Assembly: GCF_009849585.1 (NCBI RefSeq)
Contig: NZ_VCRN01000010.1
Location: forward strand, 1 to 64,000
DNA length: 64,000 nucleotides
From: Bacillus sp. ZZV12-4809
Lineage (GTDB): Bacteria; Bacillota; Bacilli; Bacillales; Cytobacillaceae
Direction: 5' to 3'
A program made the translations under genes and the position numbers. The notes below the pieces were generated by a model, which was not told the origin of the DNA, made no database searches, and was given only the letters and a program-made list of their open reading frames with translations. Below, in pieces: positions 29,052 through 38,295 of the stretch (positions are counted from its first letter, which is position 1; every line of letters begins with the position of its first letter).

Positions 29052-30404
29052 ATGCCTGCAGTTGCATTTCATACACTTGGCTGTAAAGTCAATCATTACG
29101 AAACAGAAGCCATTTGGCAGCTGTTCAAAGAAGCTGGCTATGAACGGACAGACTTCGAATCTGTTTCAGATGTTTATGTAATAAATACATGTACGGTTAC
29201 AAATACCGGTGATAAGAAAAGCCGCCAGGTAATCAGAAGGGCAATCAGAAAAAATCCTGATGCTGTTATCTGTGTAACGGGCTGTTATGCTCAAACATCA
29301 CCTGCCGAAATCATGGCGATACCTGGAGTAGACATCGTTGTAGGGACTCAGGATCGAGTGAAAATGCTGGAATATATCGAGCAGTATAAACAAGAACGGC
29401 AGCCGATTAATGGCGTAGGAAACATCATGAAGAATCGTGTCTACGAAGAGCTTGATGTTCCCGCATTTACAGATCGGACACGTGCTTCCCTTAAAATTCA
29501 GGAAGGCTGCAATAATTTCTGTACATTCTGCATTATTCCCTGGGCGCGCGGCTTAATGAGATCCAGGGATCCGAAAGAAGTCATCCGCCAGGCTCAGCAG
29601 CTGGTTGATGCAGGCTATAAAGAAATCGTTCTGACTGGAATTCATACAGGCGGTTATGGCGAAGACATGAAGGATTACAATCTGGCTATGCTTCTTAAGG
29701 ATTTGGAAGCTCAGGTAAAAGGGCTCAAACGTCTAAGAATCTCTTCTATTGAAGCCAGCCAAATTACCGATGAAGTCATTGAAGTTATGGATAAGTCCAA
29801 GGTCGTGGTAAGACACTTGCACATTCCTCTGCAGTCAGGCTCAAATACGGTTCTTAAAAGAATGCGCCGCAAATATACAATGGAGTTTTTTGCTGAGCGT
29901 CTCGATCGCTTGAAGGAAGCTCTTCCCGGTCTGGCTGTTACATCGGACGTTATTGTTGGCTTCCCGGGGGAAACAGAAGAAGAATTTATGGAAACCTACA
30001 ACTTTATTAAAGAGCATAAATTTTCCGAGCTTCATGTATTCCCTTATTCAAAGCGAACAGGAACACCTGCGGCGAGAATGGACGATCAGATCGATGAAGA
30101 AGTCAAAAACGAGCGTGTTCATCGCCTGATTGCCCTTTCAGATCAGCTTGCAAAAGAATATGCATCTCAGTATGAAGGTGAAGTTCTGGAAGTGATCCCA
30201 GAGGAAAGCTTCAAGGAAAGCAGTGACAGCAATTTATTTGTCGGATACACTGACAATTACTTGAAAGTCGTCTTCCCTGCAACAGAAGAAATGGTCGGCC
30301 AGATTGTAAAAGTGAAAATTACCAAAGCTGGTTACCCATACAATGAAGGTCAGTTTGTAAGAGTCCTTGATGAATTGATCGAAACAGAAGAGGCGGCAGT
30401 TTAA
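29052..30404 (+). CDS. mtaB: tRNA (N6-threonylcarbamoyladenosine-C2)-methylthiotransferase
   Basis: Converts t6A37 to ms2t6A in tRNA. It has an N-terminal methylthiotransferase domain (TLGCKVNHYET), the radical SAM cluster at Cys153, Cys157 and Cys160, and a C-terminal TRAM domain. 450 residues. ATG after GGGGTGA, 6 nt past rsmE. Last gene of the seven-gene dnaK operon (yqeV in B. subtilis). Confidence 0.95.
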   Translation: MPAVAFHTLGCKVNHYETEAIWQLFKEAGYERTDFESVSDVYVINTCTVTNTGDKKSRQVIRRAIRKNPDAVICVTGCYAQTSPAEIMAIPGVDIVVGTQDRVKMLEYIEQYKQERQPINGVGNIMKNRVYEELDVPAFTDRTRASLKIQEGCNNFCTFCIIPWARGLMRSRDPKEVIRQAQQLVDAGYKEIVLTGIHTGGYGEDMKDYNLAMLLKDLEAQVKGLKRLRISSIEASQITDEVIEVMDKSKVVVRHLHIPLQSGSNTVLKRMRRKYTMEFFAERLDRLKEALPGLAVTSDVIVGFPGETEEEFMETYNFIKEHKFSELHVFPYSKRTGTPAARMDDQIDEEVKNERVHRLIALSDQLAKEYASQYEGEVLEVIPEESFKESSDSNLFVGYTDNYLKVVFPATEEMVGQIVKVKITKAGYPYNEGQFVRVLDELIETEEAAV

Positions 30405-30435
30405 AGGAATTACCTTAGGGTAGTTCCTTTTTTTG
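30403..30435 (+). terminator. Terminator of the hrcA-mtaB operon
   Basis: A 12-bp stem with one G-U pair (30403-30414 with 30419-30430), TTAG loop and seven T's. Confidence 0.9.
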
Positions 30436-30461
30436 TCTGCCTTTGCAAGGATATTCTCTAA

Positions 30462-30590
30462 GTTGTTAGCAGCGGAAGGTATGGGAACTCCGAAGAGCAT
30501 TTGCTTTCTTCGTGCCAACGCAATGAAAATAATTCGAGGCTATCCCGGGAGCAGCGGGACTGATGAACCCCCAAATTGGGGACAACATTA
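30462..30590. repeat. Degenerate copy R1 of the dispersed intergenic element
   Basis: Shares AGCGGAAGGT, the TTTCTTCGTGC block and GGGAGYAGCGGGAC...GA-ACCCC with the better copy at 33543, in the same order. The 3' half is lost, replaced by a CCCC-AAATT-GGGG hairpin (30569-30581). It occupies the first part of the 360-bp gap between mtaB and deoC. Confidence 0.65.
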
Positions 30591-30663
30591 GATATAAGAG
30601 CTATATATATAAAATGAGCCTTTTTTATAATAAATTAATTAATATCTTTTGGGAAAACTACTT

Positions 30664-30678
30664 TCGAAAACGATTACA
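30664..30678 (+). promoter_or_regulatory. cre site (CcpA) upstream of deoC
   Basis: Fourteen of fifteen positions match WTGNAANCGNWNNCW (core GAAAACGATTACA), about 90 bp before the deoC start. CcpA with HPr-Ser-P would repress deoC when glucose is present, as known for the B. subtilis dra-nupC-pdp operon. The deoC promoter itself is not clear. Confidence 0.65.
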
Positions 30679-30764
30679 AAATATATAAATTGTGCTCGAT
30701 ATTTTATTATCTAAGTGATATTATGAAGAGGTACGTACAACTGTTTTTAAAAGGAGTAGTTAAA

Positions 30765-31436
30765 ATGACAAATAACGTAGCAAAAATGATCGATCATACA
30801 TTACTTAAAGCTGATGCAACTAAAGACCAAATAGAAAAAATTTGTGCAGAAGCTAAAGAGTATAATTTCGCGTCTGTTTGTGTTAATCCGGCATGGGTTA
30901 AACTTTCAAGCGACTTGCTTGGTGGAACCGAAGTGAAGGTCTGCACAGTAATCGGCTTCCCGCTGGGAGCTTCTACACCTGAAACAAAAGCATTTGAAAC
31001 AAAGAATGCCATTGAAAACGGAGCAACAGAAGTAGATATGGTCATTAATATTGGCGCTTTAAAAGGCGGGGACAATGAACTTGTTGAACGTGACATCCGT
31101 GCGGTTGTTGATGCTGCAAAAGGAAAAGCATTAACCAAGGTGATTATCGAAACTTGCCTTCTAACTGAAGAAGAAAAAGTTAGAGCGTGTGAGCTATCTG
31201 TAAAAGCTGGTGCTGACTTTGTTAAAACATCTACAGGATTCTCAACAGGCGGAGCAACAGCTGAGGATATTGCTCTTATGAGAAAAACTGTAGGACCCGA
31301 TATTGGCGTAAAAGCTTCGGGCGGAGTAAGAAGTGCAGATGATGCTCAGAAAATGATTGAAGCAGGTGCAACGAGAATTGGAGCAAGCTCTGGCGCTGCT
31401 ATAGTCAACGGATTAACTAGCGATTCAGATTATTAA
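30765..31436 (+). CDS. deoC: Deoxyribose-phosphate aldolase
   Basis: Splits 2-deoxyribose 5-phosphate to acetaldehyde and glyceraldehyde 3-phosphate in deoxynucleoside breakdown. The Schiff-base lysine is in FVKTSTGF, and the second lysine is in [11 protein letters not shown] 30765 after AAGGAG gives 223 residues, equal to B. subtilis DeoC. The frame back to 30690 is not used. It is single here, separated from the nupG/pdp-type genes it accompanies in B. subtilis. Confidence 0.95.
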   Translation: MTNNVAKMIDHTLLKADATKDQIEKICAEAKEYNFASVCVNPAWVKLSSDLLGGTEVKVCTVIGFPLGASTPETKAFETKNAIENGATEVDMVINIGALKGGDNELVERDIRAVVDAAKGKALTKVIIETCLLTEEEKVRACELSVKAGADFVKTSTGFSTGGATAEDIALMRKTVGPDIGVKASGGVRSADDAQKMIEAGATRIGASSGAAIVNGLTSDSDY

Positions 31437-31525
31437 GAAAGGCAAAAGGTGCCCGCTTATGACCTTATGCAGGCCACGCTTTTCGCTGGACAGTAGTCAA
31501 CATCTAAAATAATATATTTGCATTT

Positions 31526-31555
31526 AAAAATGCCGGGGGTATCCGGCATTTTTTT
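31526..31555. terminator. Bidirectional terminator between deoC and yqeW
   Basis: An 11-bp stem (AAAAATGCCGG with CCGGCATTTTT), 6-nt loop, with T-run on either strand, between convergent genes. Confidence 0.9.
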
Positions 31556-31561
31556 GCTTTT

Positions 31562-32482
31562 TTATCGGCCGTGCAGCCTGATGACGAATCTTCCAAACTG
31601 ATTTGCAAATGGAAGAACAAGCAGTGAAGATATTACATTAAATAAGACACTAATATGTGCAAGCTGCACATCTGGAGAACCGGCTGCACTCTCTCCGAAG
31701 ACAGCAAGGGCATGAATAAAAGGATAAAAGGCTGCGACACCTAAACAGTTCAGCCATATATGGGCAAAGGCGGTCAGCTTTGCTTCTTTTCCTGAACCTA
31801 TCGATGCCAGATATGCATCTGCGCATGTGCCTATATTAGATCCAAGCATTATGGCAATGCCGGTATCCAAATCCATTGCGCCAGCTGTTAAAAATCCCAT
31901 AATAATGCCGGTGGTTGCTGTGCTTGATTGAATGATCGCCGTAATCACAATTCCGGCAGCCGCAGCGAACATATAATTCCCATCCAAAGTAAGCAGCCAG
32001 TGGTTAACCATTTCATTATCTTTTACAGTACCGGCAAGATATTCAAAACCCCGCATTGCTGTAAAAACCGCTGATAAACCAAGCAATGCCAGACCGGAGC
32101 TCCGCAAGCTCTTATTCTTCAGTACAGCCATGATGCTTCCGGCGCCAGCCAGCGGAATAATGTACGATTCAATATTAAATGTGATTAATTCTGTCGTAAA
32201 CGTCGTACCTATGTTGGTTCCCAATATGATGCCGATCGTCTGGGGAAAAGTCAGCATCCGTGCAGAAACCATTCCAATTGTTATGATCATTACAGCTGAA
32301 CTGCTCTGCAGGACAGCTGTGACGATTGTGCCGATAACAGTGCCTTTCCAAGGTGAATCTGTCATAACTGCCAGCCAATTCTTTAAGGAACCGGCAGATA
32401 AATTAAATAGGCCTGATCGCAAAAGTGTCATACCATAAATAAATAACCCGATTAGCAGAAAAAATAATAAAAGCTGGACCAA
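31562..32482 (-). CDS. yqeW: Na/Pi cotransporter family protein YqeW
   Basis: Membrane protein of the NptA/Na-Pi symporter family, with about eight helices and the paired inverted-repeat motifs QSSSAVM and QSSTATT that line the substrate path. 306 residues, close to B. subtilis YqeW. The TTG start follows GGGGGTGA by 8 nt. Sodium-coupled phosphate uptake or export is inferred from the family. There is no PhoU domain. Confidence 0.9.
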   Translation of the reverse strand: MVQLLLFFLLIGLFIYGMTLLRSGLFNLSAGSLKNWLAVMTDSPWKGTVIGTIVTAVLQSSSAVMIITIGMVSARMLTFPQTIGIILGTNIGTTFTTELITFNIESYIIPLAGAGSIMAVLKNKSLRSSGLALLGLSAVFTAMRGFEYLAGTVKDNEMVNHWLLTLDGNYMFAAAAGIVITAIIQSSTATTGIIMGFLTAGAMDLDTGIAIMLGSNIGTCADAYLASIGSGKEAKLTAFAHIWLNCLGVAAFYPFIHALAVFGESAAGSPDVQLAHISVLFNVISSLLVLPFANQFGRFVIRLHGR

Positions 32483-32625
32483 GCAGCATTCACCCCCTAC
32501 ATTTAATACTATGGGACAGCCTGCCGGGACATGCTTATGGGCGAAAAATTGTTTAGCTTGTCAGGAATGGGGTACTAAATAAGCACAATCTAATAAAAAT
32601 CAATCCCGCAGCAGGCTAAATACTG

Positions 32626-32654
32626 TTGACCTTGATAAGCTGTTATATTATAAT
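32626..32654 (+). promoter_or_regulatory. Sigma-A promoter for rpsU-yqeY
   Basis: TTGACC (32626-32631), 17 bp, TATAAT (32649-32654): close to consensus, as expected for a ribosomal protein gene. Confidence 0.85.
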
Positions 32655-32721
32655 TGCAAGGTACATGGAATAAACCATGTTGTTGATGTAAGTGTGTTGT
32701 GCTCGGAGGGAGGGAAAGAGA

Positions 32722-32895
32722 ATGTCTAAAACCGTCGTTCGTAAAAACGAATCGCTTGAAGATGCTCTTCGTCGCTTCAAACGTTCAGTATCAAAAACTG
32801 GTACTTTGCAGGAAGCAAGAAAGCGCGAATTCTACGAAAAACCTAGTATTAAACGTAAGAAAAAGTCTGAGGCTGCTAGAAAGCGTAAGTGGTAA
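32722..32895 (+). CDS. rpsU: 30S ribosomal protein S21
   Basis: Small, very basic 57-residue ribosomal protein ([10 protein letters not shown] to ARKRKW). ATG 32722 after GGAGGGAGGG. The frame opens at 32692, but the added residues include the ribosome binding site. Followed 15 nt later by yqeY. Confidence 0.96.
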   Translation: MSKTVVRKNESLEDALRRFKRSVSKTGTLQEARKREFYEKPSIKRKKKSEAARKRKW

Positions 32896-32910
32896 GAGAG
32901 GGTGTATGTA

Positions 32911-33354
32911 ATGAGTCTTCTCGAGCGTTTAAATGAAGATATGAAACAAGCGATGAGGAATAAAGAAAAAGAAAAGCTTACTGTTATTCGTATGATTAAA
33001 GCTTCGCTTCAAAATGAAGCAATCAAGCTTGGTAAAGATCTTACTGAAGATCAGGAGCTAACTGTCCTTTCTCGCGAAGTTAAACAACGCAAGGATTCCC
33101 TCCATGAATTTGAAAAAGCAGGTCGTGAAGATCTTGTTGAAAAAATTCGTACTGAACTTCAGTATGTCGAATTATATATGCCAAAACAGCTCTCTGAAGA
33201 GGAAGTTTCAAAAATTGTGGCAGAAACAGTTGCAGAAACAGGTGCTTCTTCAAAAGCTGATATGGGAAAAGTGATGGCTGCTATCATGCCTAAGGTAAAA
33301 GGCAAAGCAGATGGTTCACTTATAAATAAACTTGTACAACAACACCTTTCATAA
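32911..33354 (+). CDS. yqeY: GatB/YqeY domain-containing protein
   Basis: A 147-residue helical protein of the GatB/YqeY family, which resembles the tail of the amidotransferase subunit GatB. Its role is unclear; a link to charged tRNA is often suggested from that likeness. ATG 32911 after GAGGGTG, giving [11 protein letters not shown]. Conserved partner of rpsU in Firmicutes. Confidence 0.93.
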   Translation: MSLLERLNEDMKQAMRNKEKEKLTVIRMIKASLQNEAIKLGKDLTEDQELTVLSREVKQRKDSLHEFEKAGREDLVEKIRTELQYVELYMPKQLSEEEVSKIVAETVAETGASSKADMGKVMAAIMPKVKGKADGSLINKLVQQHLS

Positions 33355-33365
33355 AACTTTGCATT

Positions 33366-33402
33366 AAAAGACCGAAAGCCATTGGCTGACGGTCTTTTTT
33401 AC
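33366..33402 (+). terminator. Terminator of rpsU-yqeY
   Basis: A 9-bp outer stem (33366-33374 with 33390-33398), an inner AGCC/GGCT pairing, and a T-run. Confidence 0.85.
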
Positions 33403-33542
33403 TTTTTTGCCCAGCAATGTGCTGATGTAATGAATTCCATTCGTTTCTGGGTTATACTAAAATTGGATAAGTTTTTGAAATTAGAAATTATCAAAAAGGC
33501 TTTTTTCGCAAAGTTTGTTGGTATTTGAATTGTATTTACTGA

Positions 33543-33734
33543 GTTGATTGTAGCGGAAGGTGGGTGAACCTCGAAAATGCATGCGCATTTTCTTCGTGCG
33601 GTGTGTACTAAAGGAAGCATATTCAATGTCCTGCGGGAGTAGCGGGACAGGTGAGACCCCGCAGACGCGTAGCGTCGAGGAGGCTCGGGCGCCCGCCCTG
33701 CAGAACGCTTGAGCATCCCTTCGCTGCAATCAAC
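33543..33734. repeat. Copy R2 of the dispersed intergenic element (best preserved)
   Basis: 192 bp with 13-bp terminal inverted repeats matching at 12 positions (GTTGATTGTAGCG; CGCTGCAATCAAC). It contains an AAAATGC/GCATTTT hairpin, a CTGCGGG/CCCGCAG stem (33631-33637 with 33658-33664), an ACGC-GTA-GCGT hairpin (33665-33675), and the GAGGAGGCTCG block. Similarity to R3 and R4 continues about 45 bp further to near 33782. GC content is much higher than the flanks. No protein is credible. It fills the 512-bp gap between yqeY and yqeZ, together with the yqeY terminator. Confidence 0.8.
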
Positions 33735-33866
33735 GGAAAACATTGATAAGCGAAAAACAACAATTCATACGAAAAGAGCCATCAAAAAAATAAAAATGAA
33801 ACTTTTTAATGATTCAATCGTAAATACATATTAGAAGTCATTTTACGGATAAAGGGGGGAAGGTTT

Positions 33867-35198
33867 TTGATTGCCAGAAGAGCAATAACCGCCTTTTCAT
33901 TGTTTTTTGCTCTGCTGCTGCTGGTAAGCCCTTTTCAAGGAAAAGCAGATAATGATAAAGTGCTGATTGTTCCAATTGAAGAAACGGTTGAAAAAGGGCT
34001 ATATGCATTTTTAAGCAGGGCGGTGAAAACAGCTGAAGAAGAAAATGCATCAGCCATAATATTTGAAATAAATACACCTGGAGGGGCAGTGGATGCAGCC
34101 GGTCAAATTGGCAAGCTGTTAACCTCTACAAATGTAAAAACAATTTCTTTTGTCAATAAGCAGGCCTTATCTGCAGGTGCGTATATAGCTTTAAATACGG
34201 ATGAAATATACATGGTGCCCGGATCAACAATGGGGTCAGCCGCAATTATTGACCAACAGGGAAATACGGCTGGCAAGAAAGCAGAGTCATACTGGTTTGC
34301 GGCAATGCAGAGTGCAGCCTCACAAACTGACAGAGATCCTCTTTATGCCCTTGCTATGGCAGATGAATCGGTAGACCTGCCTGAATTGGGGGCACCGAAA
34401 GGAAAGCTTCTTACTCTCACAGCTAAACAGGCTGAACAGGTAGGCTATTCGGAAGGCACGGTGGATTCTCGGGCGGAATTACTGGAAGTGCTCGGATTTG
34501 AAGAAGCTAATATACAGATAATTGATGAAAGCTTTGCGGAAAAGATAGCCCGTTTTATTACCCATCCTGTAGTCATCCCAATTCTATTATCTATTGGAAG
34601 CCTAGGGCTGGTTCTGGAGCTTTATTCACCGGGTTTCGGCATCCCTGGATTAATGGGATTATCATCCCTGCTTTTGTTCTTTTATGGTCATATGGTAGCC
34701 GGACTGGCAGGATATGAGACTTTAATTCTTTTTGTAATAGGGATTGGATTAATCATAGCCGAGTTTTTCCTTCCTGGAGGAATTGCAGGAATAGCCGGTG
34801 TCGCTGCAATACTCGGGAGCCTTTTCCTGGCTTCTGATAATGTGGCCCATATGGGAATGTCTATTTTAATTGCTATAGGAGTTTCAATATTGGCATCTAT
34901 ATTAATGATAAAGGTGTTTGGTAAAAAGATGAAATTCTTTAAAAAAATTATATTGACCGATAGCACCAATACTGAAAAAGGGTATATTTCAAACAAGAGC
35001 AGGCTAGAACTGATAGGCCTTGAGGGTTACGCACTCACTGCTCTTAGGCCTTCAGGCACTGTAGTTATAGGGGATGAAAGAATTGACGTTGTCAGCGAGG
35101 GAGCTTTTATCCTTAAAGGGGCAAAAGTAAAAGTTGTTAAAGCTGAAGGATCGCGTATTGTTGTCAGAGAAATATCTAATCTTGATTTAGATAAATAA
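33867..35198 (+). CDS. yqeZ: NfeD family membrane serine protease-like protein (YqeZ)
   Basis: A long-form NfeD protein: signal peptide (residues 1-25), ClpP-like serine protease domain with [11 protein letters not shown] and the active-site SAGAYIAL, four or so membrane helices (about 230-350), and a C-terminal OB-fold NfeD domain. 443 residues (437 in B. subtilis). TTG start after GGGGGGAAGG. NfeD proteins pair with flotillins; floA is 20 nt downstream, which supports a role in membrane microdomains. Confidence 0.93.
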   Translation: MIARRAITAFSLFFALLLLVSPFQGKADNDKVLIVPIEETVEKGLYAFLSRAVKTAEEENASAIIFEINTPGGAVDAAGQIGKLLTSTNVKTISFVNKQALSAGAYIALNTDEIYMVPGSTMGSAAIIDQQGNTAGKKAESYWFAAMQSAASQTDRDPLYALAMADESVDLPELGAPKGKLLTLTAKQAEQVGYSEGTVDSRAELLEVLGFEEANIQIIDESFAEKIARFITHPVVIPILLSIGSLGLVLELYSPGFGIPGLMGLSSLLLFFYGHMVAGLAGYETLILFVIGIGLIIAEFFLPGGIAGIAGVAAILGSLFLASDNVAHMGMSILIAIGVSILASILMIKVFGKKMKFFKKIILTDSTNTEKGYISNKSRLELIGLEGYALTALRPSGTVVIGDERIDVVSEGAFILKGAKVKVVKAEGSRIVVREISNLDLDK

Positions 35199-35218
35199 AA
35201 TCATCAGGAGGTAAAGTT

Positions 35219-36217
35219 ATGTTAGAAGCAGGAACAGTAGCAATATTGGTTGCCGTTGTTCTCGGTATTATATTACTGGGGATATTATTCACATTTGTAC
35301 CGGTTATGCTGTGGATATCAGCATTGGCAGCTGGAGTCAGAGTCAGTATCTTTACATTAATTGGAATGCGGCTCCGCCGGGTAATCCCAAGCCGTGTTAT
35401 TAACCCGTTAATCAAAGCTCACAAGGCGGGACTTGAAGTAACAACAAATCAGCTGGAGAGCCATTACCTGGCAGGAGGAAATGTTGATAGAGTAGTCAAT
35501 GCATTAATTGCAGCACATCGTGCAAATATTGATTTAAGCTTTGAACGCAGTGCAGCCATTGACCTGGCAGGGCGTGACGTTTTAGAAGCAGTTCAAATGA
35601 GTGTTAATCCAAAAGTAATTGAAACTCCTTTTATTGCCGGTGTGGCGATGGATGGTATTGAAGTAAAGGCTAAAGCGCGAATCACAGTCCGGGCCAATAT
35701 TGACCGTCTGGTCGGAGGTGCGGGTGAGGAAACAATCGTGGCACGTGTCGGTGAGGGGATTGTCTCTACAATCGGTTCGCAGACAGATCACAAGAAAGTA
35801 CTTGAAAATCCGGATATGATTTCTCAGACTGTTCTTTCAAAAGGTCTGGATGCAGGCACTGCTTTTGAAATTCTGTCGATTGATATAGCAGATGTGGATA
35901 TCGGCAAAAATATTGGTGCAGAACTGCAGACTGAACAGGCTGAAGCAGACAAGAAGATTGCCCAGGCCAAAGCGGAGGAAAGGCGTGCAATGGCCGTTGC
36001 TCAGGAACAGGAAATGAAAGCCCGTGTTGAAGAAATGAGAGCGAAGGTTGTGGAAGCAGAGGCACAAGTGCCGCTTGCTATGTCAGAAGCTCTCCGTTCC
36101 GGAAATATCGGGGTAATGGACTATATGAATATCCAAAACATCTCGGCAGATACCGAAATGAGAGATTCAATTGGCAATATGAGTGATGACGGCAAAAATG
36201 GCCGTAAAAATGACTAA
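35219..36217 (+). CDS. floA: Flotillin-like protein FloA
   Basis: Membrane scaffold of functional microdomains. N-terminal hydrophobic hairpin (about 5-45), SPFH/PHB domain, and a coiled coil rich in Ala/Glu/Lys (about 235-300: [16 protein letters not shown] region). 332 residues (331 in B. subtilis, YqfA). ATG after AGGAGG. Co-transcribed with yqeZ. Confidence 0.96.
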   Translation: MLEAGTVAILVAVVLGIILLGILFTFVPVMLWISALAAGVRVSIFTLIGMRLRRVIPSRVINPLIKAHKAGLEVTTNQLESHYLAGGNVDRVVNALIAAHRANIDLSFERSAAIDLAGRDVLEAVQMSVNPKVIETPFIAGVAMDGIEVKAKARITVRANIDRLVGGAGEETIVARVGEGIVSTIGSQTDHKKVLENPDMISQTVLSKGLDAGTAFEILSIDIADVDIGKNIGAELQTEQAEADKKIAQAKAEERRAMAVAQEQEMKARVEEMRAKVVEAEAQVPLAMSEALRSGNIGVMDYMNIQNISADTEMRDSIGNMSDDGKNGRKND

Positions 36218-36250
36218 TGATCCCATATTGGGAGAAGGGAGGAAACTCTC

Positions 36251-36730
36251 TTGGAATTTTTATTGGAGAATCCTTTTATTCTCATTGCTATAATCGCCTT
36301 CATTTCCTCCTTTTTCAAAAAAAAGAAGGAGGAAAAGCCTGTTAAACAGGCTCCCCGTTCAGCTCGGCAGGAGAATCGGACACAGGCAGAAAGAACTGCT
36401 GCAGATCCTGTAATGGCTGAAGTGCTGGAAGAGGAAAAAAGGAAGATGGAAGAGAAGTCCAGAAGAATAGCGGAAGAATACAGGCAGAGTAAACAGCATG
36501 CAGAACAAAGTATGAAGGCTCTCCAGAATCAGCAGAGAGCTGCTGAAAGAAAAGCAAGTGCAATATCGAAAACCGCTGCCGATATATCAGCAGGATACCC
36601 TGCGGAAGCCTCAGGAGCCGGAAAATTCGAGCCTCGGAAACAGGCGCTGGTTGACGGAATTATCTGGTCTGAAATTCTTGGACCGCCAAGGTCAAAAAAT
36701 CCTCACAGGTCCCTTAACCGAAAGCGGTAA
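36251..36730 (+). CDS. Membrane-anchored hypothetical protein downstream of floA
   Basis: 159 residues: an N-terminal membrane helix (about 3-19), a lysine stop-transfer stretch (FKKKKEEK), a long charged Glu/Lys/Arg/Gln helix likely to form a coiled coil (40-125), and a C-terminal motif SEILGPPR followed by basic residues. TTG start after GGGAGGA. It occupies the position of yqfB, but I cannot confirm orthology. The layout (anchor, coiled coil, short end motif) suggests an adaptor at the membrane, perhaps with FloA; this is inference. Confidence 0.8.
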   Translation: MEFLLENPFILIAIIAFISSFFKKKKEEKPVKQAPRSARQENRTQAERTAADPVMAEVLEEEKRKMEEKSRRIAEEYRQSKQHAEQSMKALQNQQRAAERKASAISKTAADISAGYPAEASGAGKFEPRKQALVDGIIWSEILGPPRSKNPHRSLNRKR

Positions 36731-36752
36731 AAAATAAGTGCTAGAACCTTCG

Positions 36753-36776
36753 TTCATTTCATAAATATGAGATGAA
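36753..36776 (+). other. Hairpin upstream of yqfC
   Basis: A 10-bp stem with one G-U pair (36753-36762 with 36767-36776) and an AAAT loop, ending at the yqfC ribosome binding site. It could affect translation or be chance. Confidence 0.3.
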
Positions 36777-36792
36777 AGGGGGTTCTTTTTTT

Positions 36793-37083
36793 ATGGCAAA
36801 AAAGTGGGGACAATTCGTCCGCGGCTGGATGACTAAAAATATGGAGCTTCCTCAAGATGTCATGATGGACCTGCCCCGCATTACAATGATTGGGCAAATC
36901 CATATCTATATAGAAAATCACAGGGGATTACTGGCTTTTTCAGATAAGGAATTAAGACTGCTTCTAAAGCAGGGACAGCTATTAATAAGAGGGAAAGCCT
37001 TCGTCATAAAAACGATATTGCCCGAAGAAATCTTGCTAGAGGGAAAAGTTGATTCAGTAACTTATATTACAGACACTGATTAA
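36793..37083 (+). CDS. yqfC: Sporulation protein YqfC
   Basis: A 96-residue protein of the YabP/YqfC family, made in the mother cell under sigma-E in B. subtilis and needed for efficient sporulation. Conserved DLPRITMIG, FSDKELRL and the G-x-V end. ATG 36793, 10 nt after AGGGGG; the ATG at 36772 lacks a site. yqfD follows 18 nt later. Confidence 0.9.
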   Translation: MAKKWGQFVRGWMTKNMELPQDVMMDLPRITMIGQIHIYIENHRGLLAFSDKELRLLLKQGQLLIRGKAFVIKTILPEEILLEGKVDSVTYITDTD

Positions 37084-37101
37084 GAATTCAGGGGGAAGGA
37101 A

Positions 37102-38295
37102 ATGAAGAACCAGTGGATTGAATTTTATAGGGGCCTCGTAACAGTAAAAGCAAGCGGAAAAGGAATAGAGAGATTTATTAATACACTTACCCGGAGCGGC
37201 ATCAATATCTGGAATGTGAAGAATCATGGAACACAATCAGTCACCTTCAAAATGAAATTGGCTGATGCAAAAAAAATAAGGAGCCACGCCAGGAACAGCG
37301 ATTGCAAAATCGAGTTCCTGCAGCGGGCAGGAGCACCATTCCTTATGAAAAGGCTGCTGAAAAACAGCGGATTTGCAGCTGGTGGCCTCGCATTTTTTGC
37401 TGTCATTCTCCTTTTATCCAATATGGTTTGGGGCATACAGATTAAGGGGGCAAATCCTGCAACTGAATATCAGATTATTAAAGAATTGGACAGGATGGGG
37501 GTTAAAAAAGGAAAGCTGCAGTTTTTTGTAGAGAACGTGGAGTCTATTCAGCGGACACTTTCCAACAATATTGAGGCAATCACCTGGGTTGGCGTGGAGT
37601 TAAAAGGGACAACCTACCATTTACAGGTAGTTGAGAAAAATGAACCTGAGAAACCCGAGTATTTAAGCCCGCGTCATCTGGTAGCAAAGAAGAAAGCTGT
37701 CATTGTAGATATGTTTGTTGAAGAAGGCCGTCCGGTTGTCGATATTCACGATCATGTTCAGCCGGGCCAGCTTTTAGTCTCCGGGATAATTGGGAAAGAA
37801 GGACAAACAGAGACTGTTCCTTCAAAAGGAGAGGTTTTCGGGGAGACATGGTATAAATCTGAAGTTATTCTACCGCTTAAGAGCACCTTTAAGGTCTTCA
37901 GCGGCAATGAAAAAGTTAAGCATGCCATCACAATCGGAAATCTTGAGATTCCTATATGGGGATTTGGAAAACCGGAGTTTGAGGAGTATGAAATAGAGGA
38001 AAATGAGAAAGAAGTAAAATTCCTTAAATGGAAACTGCCTGTTTCATACGTAAATAAGACATTCCGTGAAAGAGAGCAAGTCACGAGAATATATTCTAAT
38101 AAAGAGGCTTTTCAAGCTGCGAAAGATTTGGCAAGAAAAAAAATAAAAAGCAGCTTAGATGAAAATGCTAAGGTTAAGGGAGAAAAAGTTTTGCACCAAT
38201 CAATTGACAATGGTAAAGTAACTATAGCAATACATTTCCAAATTATTGAGAATATTGCAGAAGGACAACCAATTATTCAAGGAGATTCGGAATGA
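37102..38295 (+). CDS. yqfD: Sporulation protein YqfD
   Basis: Mother-cell sporulation membrane protein of 397 residues with one membrane helix (about 93-113) and a large, probably extracytoplasmic, domain. Conserved N-terminal GLVTVKASGKGIERFIN. The biochemical role is unknown. ATG after GGGGGAAGG. It shares an ATGA overlap with phoH, so a housekeeping gene is coupled to a sporulation pair, as in B. subtilis. Confidence 0.93.
   Translation: MKNQWIEFYRGLVTVKASGKGIERFINTLTRSGINIWNVKNHGTQSVTFKMKLADAKKIRSHARNSDCKIEFLQRAGAPFLMKRLLKNSGFAAGGLAFFAVILLLSNMVWGIQIKGANPATEYQIIKELDRMGVKKGKLQFFVENVESIQRTLSNNIEAITWVGVELKGTTYHLQVVEKNEPEKPEYLSPRHLVAKKKAVIVDMFVEEGRPVVDIHDHVQPGQLLVSGIIGKEGQTETVPSKGEVFGETWYKSEVILPLKSTFKVFSGNEKVKHAITIGNLEIPIWGFGKPEFEEYEIEENEKEVKFLKWKLPVSYVNKTFREREQVTRIYSNKEAFQAAKDLARKKIKSSLDENAKVKGEKVLHQSIDNGKVTIAIHFQIIENIAEGQPIIQGDSE

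Noticed and set aside
30690..30764. N-terminal extension of DeoC
   Set aside because: The AAGGAG site lies within it, and the shorter protein has exactly the family length.
31440..31510. Possible further copy of the dispersed element after deoC
   Set aside because: Only scattered short matches (GCCCGC, TTTTCGCTG); the order of blocks seen in R1-R5 is missing.
33399..33743. Minus-strand open frames of 114 and 82 codons across repeat R2
   Set aside because: They run across the repeat element and a terminator, have no ribosome binding site, and have a composition set by the repeat. Such frames recur in any copy of the element.
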